IMG/VR virus record: IMGVR_UViG_3300013006_000040
Span: 1-57,905 of that record
Length of the DNA stretch: 57,905 bases
Direction: 5' to 3' (one strand)
Source of the DNA: a virus
This document shows, piece after piece, positions 6,564 to 12,320 of this stretch. The number at the start of each line of letters is the position of its first letter. The first letter of the stretch is position 1. The notes beneath the pieces were generated by a model. The model did no database searches. It worked only from the letters and a program-made list of their open reading frames with translations, and was not told the DNA's origin. A program made the translations under genes and the position numbers.

Positions 6564-6783
6564 TATCACTCCTAAAATGCTCTCGTATTTTTATTGCTAT
6601 CTTAGACTCAGGGGTGTCCCTAGGATCAGCAAGTTCGTTAACACACAAATACATACACTCATCAAGAATGTCTTGAGCAAAACGCTCCAATGACTTCTCT
6701 GTAAAGATGTAGTGTTTTTGCTCATTCTCAATGTATACATTCTTTGCCCAGATGCCTGATGCTTTAGATAGATGTTTATTCAT
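6553..6783 (-). CDS. 'FAELI' family small protein, copy 6
   Basis: 76 aa starting MNKHLSKASGIWAKNV, with core ERFAQDILDECMYLC and tail IAIKIREHFRSDNES. I used the ATG at 6783 rather than an upstream GTG to keep the family start. The ATG lies just past the stop of the lipoprotein gene (ATGTGATTATG). Function unknown. Confidence 0.74.
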   Translation of the reverse strand: MNKHLSKASGIWAKNVYIENEQKHYIFTEKSLERFAQDILDECMYLCVNELADPRDTPESKIAIKIREHFRSDNES

Positions 6784-6785
6784 AA

Positions 6786-6941
6786 TCACATTTCGTTACA
6801 ATAAAGATAAGATCCTACCTGACGGCAAATCGGATTCCTCATGCTGTTCATAATCTTAATCTGTTTTTCTGTCATAGCATCTGTACTAGTTTGAGCACAG
6901 CCCGTAACAAGAATTGCTATACTTATGAAGATAAATTTCAT
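6786..6941 (-). CDS. Small lipoprotein
   Basis: 51 aa with a textbook lipoprotein signal: MKFIFISIAILVTGC, where Cys15 follows V-T-G (lipobox), so it should be lipidated and cleaved. The mature part is about 37 aa, Met-rich, with Cys39 and Cys48. The start overlaps the upstream stop (ATGA at 6938-6941). It may act at the outer or inner membrane during infection, for example in exclusion of other phages; this role is a guess. Confidence 0.75.
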   Translation of the reverse strand: MKFIFISIAILVTGCAQTSTDAMTEKQIKIMNSMRNPICRQVGSYLYCNEM

Positions 6942-7180
6942 ATGTAAAAACACTCGCCACGCTCATCCGCACCGATAGCATCATACACATACTCACGAAC
7001 AACCGTATCCATTGCCTCACCGTACATATCAGAATTACTATCTGCCAACTGTCGAAGTTCAGCAAAGGTCTCTTTCCAATTTAGTTTATGCTCTAATGCT
7101 CGTACTACAATACTGTGCACAGCCTTGTCACCTTCGGGTGAGAACATACCATAAGTGTCAACCAAATTACTTTCTATCAT
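6938..7180 (-). CDS. Hypothetical protein, 80 aa
   Basis: Starts MIESNLVDTYGMFSPEGD and ends DERGECFYI. It is acidic, soluble and mostly helical by composition, with no motif recognised. ATGA overlaps link it to the gene upstream (7177-7180) and to the lipoprotein gene downstream. It is part of the long operon between about 7.9 and 5.95 kb. Confidence 0.72.
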   Translation of the reverse strand: MIESNLVDTYGMFSPEGDKAVHSIVVRALEHKLNWKETFAELRQLADSNSDMYGEAMDTVVREYVYDAIGADERGECFYI

Positions 7181-7476
7181 ACTAGCTCCAATACTTTTGC
7201 GGGATAACGAACAAAGCCTTCAAAATCTAACTGACTCTTTTCAAAGTCTGTCATGTAATCATCTGCAACCACATCCCAACCTAGAATGTATTCTTCATAC
7301 ATTGGGTGATTACTTTCAATGTCGCCACGCACAGCCATCACCAATTCGGTTACCTTCGAATCGGAAACACTCTTGCCCATTGGGACAAAGTAATCCATTC
7401 CGCCTTTGAACTTCCAATAAGGTTGTTCGGCTGTACCATAGTTCTCGCGACACTGAGTCCAAATGTATAATTTCAT
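7177..7476 (-). CDS. Conserved phage protein, 'YTQCRENYG' type
   Basis: 99 aa starting MKLYIWTQCRENYGTAEQ, then PYWKFKGGMDYFVP. This N-terminal block is one I recognise from T4-like phage hypothetical proteins. The C-terminal half includes GWDVVADDYMTDFEKSQ and ends KVLELV. An AAGGAA ribosome site precedes the ATG. Function unknown, but the conservation across phages makes it a real gene. Confidence 0.78.
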   Translation of the reverse strand: MKLYIWTQCRENYGTAEQPYWKFKGGMDYFVPMGKSVSDSKVTELVMAVRGDIESNHPMYEEYILGWDVVADDYMTDFEKSQLDFEGFVRYPAKVLELV

Positions 7477-7488
7477 ATTGCTTCCTTA

Positions 7489-7671
7489 TTAAGCACCACT
7501 CATGCTAGACATACCTTCACACTCCCAATCACAACCATTCTCGATGGTGCGATGGATTTCCAAATTGTCAAACAATTCATTTTCCTCGAGCAGTACCGCT
7601 GCCTCATCCTCATCTTCAGCACGCACAAATACTGTCTCAACTACAACACGTCTAAAAACAAATTCTTTCAT
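7489..7671 (-). CDS. Small acidic beta-strand protein
   Basis: 60 aa starting MKEFVFRRVVVETVFVRA, then DEDEAAVLLEEN. The strand-then-helix pattern with 'EA-DEDEA' resembles the small DpnD/PcfM-like family seen on plasmids and phages, but the match is by eye only. ATGA overlap with the gene upstream (7668-7671). Confidence 0.68.
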   Translation of the reverse strand: MKEFVFRRVVVETVFVRAEDEDEAAVLLEENELFDNLEIHRTIENGCDWECEGMSSMSGA

Positions 7672-7946
7672 ACTGCGTGTACCTTTCTAGAGTTAGATTG
7701 TAACAATTTGTCTTCCATCATTTCTGATAAGATGAACTTTGCTATGTTCAATTGCTTGCGAACATATTCGTTGGAGTTAGGCGAGGGGATAGAAGAACTA
7801 TTCATTGACATCATCTCTTGTGCATCGCTTAGCACACCCATCACAACCATTTCCATGCCTGTCAACTCTGCTGTCAAAGATTGCATGTACTGAGTCTTGA
7901 TATCTTCAATGCTGATACCAAACATTTTTTGCTCGCGTTCTGTCAT
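7668..7946 (-). CDS. Hypothetical Met-rich helical protein, 92 aa
   Basis: Starts MTEREQKMFGISIEDIKTQY; the middle is rich in Met and Ser (EMMSMNSSSIPSP). I used the ATG at 7946 because AAAAGGAACA precedes it and a longer version would enter the promoter. First gene after the promoter at 7977-8005. No family recognised. Confidence 0.72.
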   Translation of the reverse strand: MTEREQKMFGISIEDIKTQYMQSLTAELTGMEMVVMGVLSDAQEMMSMNSSSIPSPNSNEYVRKQLNIAKFILSEMMEDKLLQSNSRKVHAV

Positions 7947-7976
7947 ATATTGTTCCTTTTTGCTGTTCATGTCATA

Positions 7977-8005
7977 ATTATAACACCTTTTGAACAACCG
8001 GTCAA
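7977..8005 (-). promoter_or_regulatory. Sigma-70 promoter for the operon starting at 7946
   Basis: TTGACC at 8000-8005 and TATAAT at 7977-7982, 17 bp apart, on the minus strand. It lies immediately after the hairpin pair at 8010-8061. Confidence 0.9.
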
Positions 8006-8009
8006 GAGA

Positions 8010-8061
8010 AACCCTGCACAGAGCAGGGTTACTAAAAGGTAATAAAAAGGTTTTACCTTTT
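8010..8061 (-). terminator. Double hairpin terminator
   Basis: Reading the minus strand after the stop at 8060: first AAAAGGT-AAA-ACCTTTT followed by TATT, an A/T-rich stem with a U tail; then AACCCTG-CTCTGTG-CAGGGTT followed by TCTCTT. The same arrangement occurs at 10741-10792. Confidence 0.75.
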
Positions 8062-8263
8062 AGATGTACATATCTATGCGAGTTCCTTTGGCTTTTATGG
8101 ACATTATAAACGCTCTTTGGTTGTATAATCTCTCTACAACTATATTCTCAAAACGCTTGTTGTCGTATGCTAGTTTTTCGAGCGCTGTCGTTTCATTAAA
8201 CTGATTCTTTACTTGTATGCGCTGTATATCTTTAAGGGCAAACTCAGCAGGAGTAATTCTCAT
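8060..8263 (-). CDS. Hypothetical protein, 67 aa
   Basis: Starts MRITPAEFALKDIQRIQ and ends AKGTRIDMYI. It is basic, with no membrane segment and no recognised motif. ATGA overlap with the upstream HTH-like micro-protein gene (8260-8263). Its stop codon lies inside the terminator hairpin, so it is the last gene of its operon. Confidence 0.7.
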   Translation of the reverse strand: MRITPAEFALKDIQRIQVKNQFNETTALEKLAYDNKRFENIVVERLYNQRAFIMSIKAKGTRIDMYI

Positions 8264-8397
8264 GATAATATACCTTTAATTACATCCATGGCAAACTTTA
8301 CTGTGTCTATGTCAATATTAAGTTTATTTGCAATTTCAAAAGCATTCCAGTGCCTATCCATAAGCTCTCTGACTTGATTTATGATCGACCTATGCAT
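8260..8397 (-). CDS. HTH-like micro-protein
   Basis: 45 aa starting MHRSIINQVRELMDRHW, then AFEIANKLNIDIDTVKFA. The second part reads like a helix-turn-helix ('xxEIAxxLNIxxxTVxxA'), as in the C-terminal region of sigma factors and small regulators. The ATG at 8397 has AAAGGA five nt upstream; an ATG two codons earlier is less well placed. A DNA-binding role is plausible but not proven. Confidence 0.6.
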   Translation of the reverse strand: MHRSIINQVRELMDRHWNAFEIANKLNIDIDTVKFAMDVIKGILS

Positions 8398-8410
8398 AGA
8401 CATCCTTTAG

Positions 8411-8524
8411 TTAGTTATACCAACCCCTTAACGATATATATGTTCCGTCGGTGTATTCTGCTTCTATAGAGAATGCACAAAGGCATAAAAGATAGATAGC
8501 TATCCATAACAAAGATCTAAACAT
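8411..8524 (-). CDS. Tiny secreted peptide
   Basis: 37 aa. MFRSLLWIAIYLLCLCAFSI is a signal peptide, and SIEA-E gives a plausible cleavage site, leaving a mature peptide of only about 15 residues (EYTDGTYISLRGWYN). It starts one base inside the upstream stop (TAATG) with GGTGAG as ribosome site. Role unknown. Confidence 0.55.
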   Translation of the reverse strand: MFRSLLWIAIYLLCLCAFSIEAEYTDGTYISLRGWYN

Positions 8525-8730
8525 TACATCTCACCCGCTTGCTGTTGTCGAATATACTCTCCATATAAACGATTGTATGCTTGTCGTATTTCATTGGGCA
8601 ATTTAGTTGCATCCCAGGGTGACTGAGGATCATCTTCTTTTCGGATTTGATCTGCAACTGCATTTGCCAATGCTCTAGATAACGTAATCTCTCGTATGTA
8701 GCCTACAGGTGCTACTTCAAAATCATTCAT
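8524..8730 (-). CDS. Hypothetical protein, 68 aa
   Basis: Starts MNDFEVAPVGYIREITLS and is helical after residue 15, with a Gln-rich end (YIRQQQAGEM). The first 8 nt overlap the end of the upstream gene. No recognised motif. Confidence 0.7.
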   Translation of the reverse strand: MNDFEVAPVGYIREITLSRALANAVADQIRKEDDPQSPWDATKLPNEIRQAYNRLYGEYIRQQQAGEM

Positions 8731-9133
8731 ACTCTTCCTCCTCTGTGGGATCTGTTTCTATTACTATATGACCAAATTGTATTAGACCTTCCCAACCTGG
8801 TTCACCTCTGCCTCCACCCGTCACGAAATCTGTATCAAAATCTTGTATAGCTCCCAAGTCTAATAAGTTATCATACTTATTGGCTTTGATGTCCTCTATA
8901 CGAATACAACCAATTGATCCTGAATCTACACTATATGAAAAACCATAATGATCATAGTATGTTCCATCACCATATGCTGTACTGTACATTGCAAATTTAC
9001 GACCATCTTTTAATTGAAATTCACCTTCAATGAGTCGGCTACCCTGAATGGTTACGTCACATACTTCTAGCCATTCCTCATTTGTCATTACATAACATAA
9101 GTCACCAATAAAGTATTCACCTGCGGGCATCAT
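8723..9133 (-). CDS. Conserved-type protein, 'PAGEYFIGDLCYVM' family
   Basis: 136 aa. The N-terminus MMPAGEYFIGDLCYVM, the middle FAMYSTAYGDGTYYD and VDSGSIGC form a pattern found in phage and bacterial hypothetical proteins. It looks like an all-beta fold with a Glu-rich tail (TDPTEEEEYE). I know no function for it. It is one of the larger proteins of its operon, and its end overlaps the next gene by 8 nt. Confidence 0.78.
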   Translation of the reverse strand: MMPAGEYFIGDLCYVMTNEEWLEVCDVTIQGSRLIEGEFQLKDGRKFAMYSTAYGDGTYYDHYGFSYSVDSGSIGCIRIEDIKANKYDNLLDLGAIQDFDTDFVTGGGRGEPGWEGLIQFGHIVIETDPTEEEEYE

Positions 9134-9134
9134 A

Positions 9135-9371
9135 CTATAACACTCCTAGTTGTTTCTGAATAACGTGAACTATCTCTCTTCGCATACCTGAAGTCATTTC
9201 TGTGGATGCCCATGCAGGTAAATATTCACCTAAACGATTTGGATCTAATGGCTTAGGTATTACTTCTTTTACAAATTCCTCAAGCTGATCTAGTGTGAAT
9301 ACCCAGTCTGCAGGAGCATCTACCTTAGCACCAACCTTTGATGCTAATTTAACAATTTCTAATCTGTTCAT
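9135..9371 (-). CDS. Small protein distantly like the FAELI family
   Basis: 78 aa starting MNRLEIVKLASKVGAKVD, then WVFTLDQLEEFVKEV, ending IVHVIQKQLGVL. The order (MN--I--LA--G, then '-EEFVKEV', then a short basic end) resembles the FAELI proteins at 3.2-6.8 kb, with changed core residues. ATGA overlap with the upstream gene. Membership of that family is tentative. Confidence 0.7.
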   Translation of the reverse strand: MNRLEIVKLASKVGAKVDAPADWVFTLDQLEEFVKEVIPKPLDPNRLGEYLPAWASTEMTSGMRREIVHVIQKQLGVL

Positions 9372-9679
9372 GCTAAGTCCTCATGTGCTACAACTGCGTA
9401 ATCAATCTTAGATGCCATGCCTGGTTTTGGTCTGTATACTTGCATCTCACCATCCCATTGATCTTCATCATATAAAGGATCGTCAGGTTGTAATGGTCTA
9501 AACTCAAGTATTTTATTTGTAAAGTGTGATCTTACAAAGAATGTACTTGGATAACGACTTCCCGTAGGCACTACACCTTTGAACGCTTCAACAGGTATAA
9601 ATAATTTCCTTGTCTTTGGAAAGTAACTGCACTTGTCCAATGGCACTGCCATTGCCACTGCCACTGCTGTATTAATCAT
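9368..9679 (-). CDS. Hypothetical protein, 103 aa
   Basis: Starts MINTAVAVAMAVPLDKCS; the rest is rich in Pro, Tyr and Phe (RSHFTNKILEFRPLQPDDP). The N-terminus has a short hydrophobic run but no clear signal. The ATG is 8 nt inside the end of the upstream HTH-like gene. No family recognised. Confidence 0.7.
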   Translation of the reverse strand: MINTAVAVAMAVPLDKCSYFPKTRKLFIPVEAFKGVVPTGSRYPSTFFVRSHFTNKILEFRPLQPDDPLYDEDQWDGEMQVYRPKPGMASKIDYAVVAHEDLA

Positions 9680-9842
9680 TGGTAATTCCTGCTTCTTCTT
9701 TGATCTTTTCCCAACGAGCTTCTACAACATCCTCAACCATTTTCTCTGGTATGTTTAGCAAATTTGCAATCTCACCAATCATGAACTTGGTGTTGCTCAA
9801 CAAGTCATTAATCTCGATATCTAACTCAGACATTTTACCCAT
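9672..9842 (-). CDS. Small helical protein with an HTH-like segment
   Basis: 56 aa starting MGKMSELDIEINDLLSNT, then FMIGEIANLLNIPEKMVEDV. The 'IGEIANLLNIPEKMVEDVV' stretch resembles a recognition-helix motif and echoes the micro-protein at 8260-8397 ('FEIANKLNID'). Strong AAGGAG ribosome site before the ATG at 9842. Possible DNA-binding regulator. Confidence 0.65.
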   Translation of the reverse strand: MGKMSELDIEINDLLSNTKFMIGEIANLLNIPEKMVEDVVEARWEKIKEEAGITND

Positions 9843-9852
9843 ACTATACTCC

Positions 9853-10104
9853 TTAAACTAAATCAACTTGAACTTGATACTCTTTTACCTGCATCTTCTC
9901 ATCATATACACGATGTGTCGTTGCCAAACCATTACAAGGGATACCATTCTTCATGCGTTCAATCGCCAACCAAACTGCTACCCGCTGTTCAGTGAATGGC
10001 ATATTAACCATTTCTTTTACTGTAGTGAAAAACCCTACACCATTAAGAATCACTCTAAAGCGTTGATGATTGTTCACACCCGGAATAATCTGTTTCATTT
10101 TCAT
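9853..10104 (-). CDS. Hypothetical protein, 83 aa
   Basis: Starts MKMKQIIPGVNNHQRFRV, then LNGVGFFTTVKEMVNMPF and IERMKNGIPCNGLATTHRVYD. The ATG at 10104 has AAAAAGGA and follows the upstream stop directly; a longer form would overlap that gene. The alternating strands suggest a small alpha/beta protein. No family recognised. Confidence 0.72.
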   Translation of the reverse strand: MKMKQIIPGVNNHQRFRVILNGVGFFTTVKEMVNMPFTEQRVAVWLAIERMKNGIPCNGLATTHRVYDEKMQVKEYQVQVDLV

Positions 10105-10105
10105 A

Positions 10106-10315
10106 TTAGTCCTTTTTAGGAAAGCGTGCTGTGGGGTCAACCAATGTCTTCATACCTGAATTTGATTTGCCTCGAGCTGAGATCGGTTTAGGATTTTTGC
10201 GTCCCTTGAGAACTTCTACACTTCCGCCATTAGCGAAAAACTTTGCTAGTGCGTCCTCTTGCATTTCTCGTGCTGTGTTTTTGGGGACTACTGGGAGATC
10301 TTTTACATCTTGCAT
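10106..10315 (-). CDS. Small basic protein
   Basis: 69 aa starting MQDVKDLPVVPKNTARE, with a strongly basic second half (LKGRKNPKPISARGKS). Probably binds nucleic acid or phosphate-rich partners; this is from charge alone. First gene after the promoter at 10343-10371, with the usual AAAAGGAAACAAA before the ATG. Confidence 0.72.
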   Translation of the reverse strand: MQDVKDLPVVPKNTAREMQEDALAKFFANGGSVEVLKGRKNPKPISARGKSNSGMKTLVDPTARFPKKD

Positions 10316-10342
10316 TTTGTTTCCTTTTCTTGCTATGTGCTT

Positions 10343-10371
10343 ATTATAACATCTAATGGAACATTACTCAA
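10343..10371 (-). promoter_or_regulatory. Sigma-70 promoter for the gene pair starting at 10315
   Basis: TTGAGT at 10366-10371 and TATAAT at 10343-10348, 17 bp apart on the minus strand. The -35 box is weaker than at the other early promoters. Confidence 0.85.
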
Positions 10372-10376
10372 GCAAT

Positions 10377-10397
10377 AACCATTAGAGTTAATGGGTT
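10377..10397 (-). terminator. Hairpin after the GIY-YIG gene
   Basis: AACC-C-ATTA / TAAT-GGTT on the minus strand (8 bp with one bulged base) overlaps the stop codon of the GIY-YIG gene and precedes the next promoter. It fits the hairpin-then-promoter layout of this region. Confidence 0.45.
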
Positions 10398-10701
10398 ACT
10401 GTGTATTTAATGTTGGTAAGCACTCACCTATGAGCTGACGCTCTAGGGAATGTGCTGCAACCTTGCCTCTCACTACAGCAATTTGCTGTGCTACGAACGA
10501 CTCTGGACCAAAAGAGCGAATTGCTTCGCACAATGTCCAGGACTTGCCTTCAGTCAATGCCCGTCGTACATGCTTTTGCACACGTATTTTAAGGTCACGC
10601 TGACGAAAACCCTGCGTAATGCCTATATAGAAATCACCTGTGACACAATTGGTCAGGCAATATACTATATGTTTACGATCAATTCTCTTTTTTCTTTTCA
10701 T
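10396..10701 (-). CDS. GIY-YIG nuclease domain protein
   Basis: 101 aa, essentially one GIY-YIG domain. It has Tyr14 (IVYCLTN), the YIG at 25-27, Arg40 and His44 in LKIRVQKH, and Glu87 in SLERQLIGE, matching the catalytic layout of this family, which cuts DNA. No separate DNA-binding domain is present, so it may be a stand-alone or homing-type nuclease. The start is odd: the TATAAT box (10708-10713) is only 6 bp upstream, so the mRNA would begin at or near the ATG itself. Confidence 0.82.
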   Translation of the reverse strand: MKRKKRIDRKHIVYCLTNCVTGDFYIGITQGFRQRDLKIRVQKHVRRALTEGKSWTLCEAIRSFGPESFVAQQIAVVRGKVAAHSLERQLIGECLPTLNTQ

Positions 10702-10707
10702 GCCATA

Positions 10708-10736
10708 ATTATAACACCTTTTGGCAAACTGGTCAA
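10708..10736 (-). promoter_or_regulatory. Sigma-70 promoter abutting the GIY-YIG start codon
   Basis: TTGACC at 10731-10736 and TATAAT at 10708-10713, 17 bp apart on the minus strand. The expected start of transcription, about 7 nt past the -10 box, coincides with the ATG at 10701, implying a leaderless message. Confidence 0.85.
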
Positions 10737-10740
10737 GAAT

Positions 10741-10792
10741 AACCCTTTAGAGAAAAGGGTTACTAACAGGTAATAAAAAGGTTTTACCTTTT
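10741..10792 (-). terminator. Double hairpin terminator
   Basis: Minus strand: AAAAGGT-AAA-ACCTTTT followed by TATT, then AACCCTT / AAGGGTT. The layout and much of the sequence match 8010-8061, so this is a repeated terminator cassette directly in front of a promoter. Confidence 0.72.
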
Positions 10793-11048
10793 AATCGTTG
10801 CTATCTTCATGCAATTTGTCCTGATAGAAACGCTTTTCCTGAATAGTTAATTCCTTGAAGAGTTTTCTTGGACTAGCACATAACATACATTTGGGATTAC
10901 CACAATCCATTGCATGATGCTTGTTGAACTTGTGTGGTTCTTTTACATCCATGCCATGAGCTTTAGCAATCTTTGTTTGCTTTTTGATATGGACTTCATC
11001 TTGATAAAGCCGTGAACTATGTTTTAGTTTGTCCTGCTCTGCGCTCAT
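10791..11048 (-). CDS. Conserved phage protein with a Cys cluster
   Basis: 85 aa starting MSAEQDKLKHSSRLYQDE. It contains HKFNKHHAMDCGNPKCMLC followed by SPRKLFKE and TIQEKRFYQDKL. This 'CGNPKCxxC-xPRK' core is well known in phage genomes as a hypothetical protein; the His and Cys residues may bind one metal. The ATG at 11048 has AAAGGTGG upstream and overlaps the upstream membrane-protein gene by 32 nt. Confidence 0.8.
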   Translation of the reverse strand: MSAEQDKLKHSSRLYQDEVHIKKQTKIAKAHGMDVKEPHKFNKHHAMDCGNPKCMLCASPRKLFKELTIQEKRFYQDKLHEDSND

Positions 11049-11277
11049 TATTACCACCTTTATCTAATTTAGGTTCTACCTTCGGTTCAGTTGTGTCTGG
11101 TTCTACAAACGATACAGTATAATTGCCCCATGGTTTAGCCCATTCAGCAAAGCCTGTTGTCTTCCAAAATCTATGGTAGATGTTATTTAAAAATAGTATA
11201 ACAACTCCTAATACACCTATGCCCAAACTCATTAATATAGTGCTTACCAAAAAAGTTCCTGACTGATCTATTGTCAT
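11017..11277 (-). CDS. Single-pass membrane protein
   Basis: 86 aa. Residues 7-31 form one helix (FLVSTILMSLGIGVLGVVIL), then NNIYHRFWKTTGF and a Pro/Glu/Lys tail. An aromatic-basic cluster just after the helix is typical of a cytoplasmic-side anchor. Its last 32 nt are shared with the next gene in another frame. Start by ATGA overlap. Role unknown. Confidence 0.7.
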   Translation of the reverse strand: MTIDQSGTFLVSTILMSLGIGVLGVVILFLNNIYHRFWKTTGFAEWAKPWGNYTVSFVEPDTTEPKVEPKLDKGGNNERRAGQTKT

Positions 11278-11513
11278 ATTCTTTTCTTTCTATAAGATTG
11301 TTTCTCTTCTACGCCTATTGTCATTTTCTCATAATCCTTTTTGGTAATCTCCCTGAAGGAGTGTTCTTTCACCATCTCTAATGACTTTTCAAATTCTAAT
11401 AATGAATGTAGGTTGTAACCCCTTGCAGGTACTTTAAACTTAAAGCCATCATCAAGCATCACGCTTATTTGATAATAGCCATCTCTACTTATCTTTTTAT
11501 TTGTAACTGTCAT
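11274..11513 (-). CDS. Small basic protein, 79 aa
   Basis: Starts MTVTNKKISRDGYYQISV; a strand-rich first half (DDGFKFKVPARGYN) and a helical, Lys-rich end (QSYRKKRI). ATGA overlaps on both sides. No recognised family. Confidence 0.68.
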   Translation of the reverse strand: MTVTNKKISRDGYYQISVMLDDGFKFKVPARGYNLHSLLEFEKSLEMVKEHSFREITKKDYEKMTIGVEEKQSYRKKRI

Positions 11514-11719
11514 AACTTCATTAGTTTCATTTCCAATGATTCGAATTGTTTCAGGAGTTTATCCTGCTCATGCCTTGGCATATTAGTCATAATCTCTGTA
11601 AGTATAATTTGGTATGCACCTGCAGCATAGCCAGCATCGCCATGTGCAGCAACACTGGTCTGATAGAATCTATTCAAAGCAGTGTTTATATCTATTTTGG
11701 GTATTTGGGGTAGTATCAT
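11510..11719 (-). CDS. Small helical protein, 69 aa
   Basis: Starts MILPQIPKIDINTALNRF; Ala/Gly-rich middle (SVAAHGDAGYAAGAYQI) and a helical end (FESLEMKLMKL). ATGA overlaps on both sides. I recognise no family. Confidence 0.7.
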   Translation of the reverse strand: MILPQIPKIDINTALNRFYQTSVAAHGDAGYAAGAYQIILTEIMTNMPRHEQDKLLKQFESLEMKLMKL

Positions 11720-11958
11720 AGCATGAACTGTTTAAGTACTGCCTTGGCCTGCGGGAACCTTTTTGTGTTTTCCCATTGGGCATCTGCAACCTCAAGTATA
11801 ATCAAGCGCTGCAATGTATCTACAGTATTTTGATCATCCTTGTCCAATGTTTCATACCAATCAAAGAACTCATCTACGCTATCAAGAGACCACATTATAT
11901 CGAGCATTTCGACTTGCTCATAGGTTAAACCGCTTAGTTTGATATCTCGGGGATTCAT
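11716..11958 (-). CDS. Small acidic protein, 80 aa
   Basis: Starts MNPRDIKLSGLTYEQVEM, then LDSVDEFFDWYETLDKDD; acidic and helical throughout. First gene after the promoter at 11986-12014, with AAAGGAAAT before the ATG. No recognised motif. Confidence 0.7.
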   Translation of the reverse strand: MNPRDIKLSGLTYEQVEMLDIMWSLDSVDEFFDWYETLDKDDQNTVDTLQRLIILEVADAQWENTKRFPQAKAVLKQFML

Positions 11959-11985
11959 AGGATTTCCTTTGGTTGCTATGCTTAT

Positions 11986-12014
11986 ATTATATAGTCTTTT
12001 GTATTAGTTGTCAA
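11986..12014 (-). promoter_or_regulatory. Sigma-70 promoter for the operon starting at 11958
   Basis: TTGACA at 12009-12014 and TATAAT at 11986-11991 on the minus strand, 17 bp apart. The -35 box lies inside the last codons of the gene at 12004-12180. Confidence 0.9.
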
Positions 12015-12180
12015 GTCTGTTATACTGAGGGATTACAAGGGGGACAAAGGGTAGTTTTTCGTTTATGAGCATCTTATCCTCTTTGAACACTTTATTTGTA
12101 GTCCAATAACTAAGGTGTGTGACAATGTTGCTTGAGGCTACTACACACAATGCATCTATGGACTGTTCTGCATCTATCAT
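12004..12180 (-). CDS. Hypothetical protein, 58 aa
   Basis: Starts MIDAEQSIDALCVVASS and ends PLVIPQYNRLDN. It begins with an ATGA overlap on the upstream gene. The final codons contain the -35 box of the next promoter. No family recognised; real-gene status rests on the clean coupling and fit in the gap. Confidence 0.6.
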   Translation of the reverse strand: MIDAEQSIDALCVVASSNIVTHLSYWTTNKVFKEDKMLINEKLPFVPLVIPQYNRLDN

Positions 12181-12320
12181 AATAGATTATTTGCTGATAG
12201 AAATCTGTATAGTTTTACATAATAAGAAAATGATGCAGGAAACACTTCGGGATCAGGTATTTTATCACCCCAGCGTTCCTGCATCTTAATGTATGTCTCA
12301 ACTATTTCCTGATCTGTCAT
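12177..12320 (-). CDS. Hypothetical protein, 47 aa
   Basis: Starts MTDQEIVETYIKMQERWG, then PDPEVFPASFSYYVKLY. It is coupled by ATGA to the phosphoesterase gene upstream (12317-12320) and to the 58 aa gene downstream. Probably a small helical adaptor; nothing specific can be said. Confidence 0.62.
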   Translation of the reverse strand: MTDQEIVETYIKMQERWGDKIPDPEVFPASFSYYVKLYRFLSANNLL

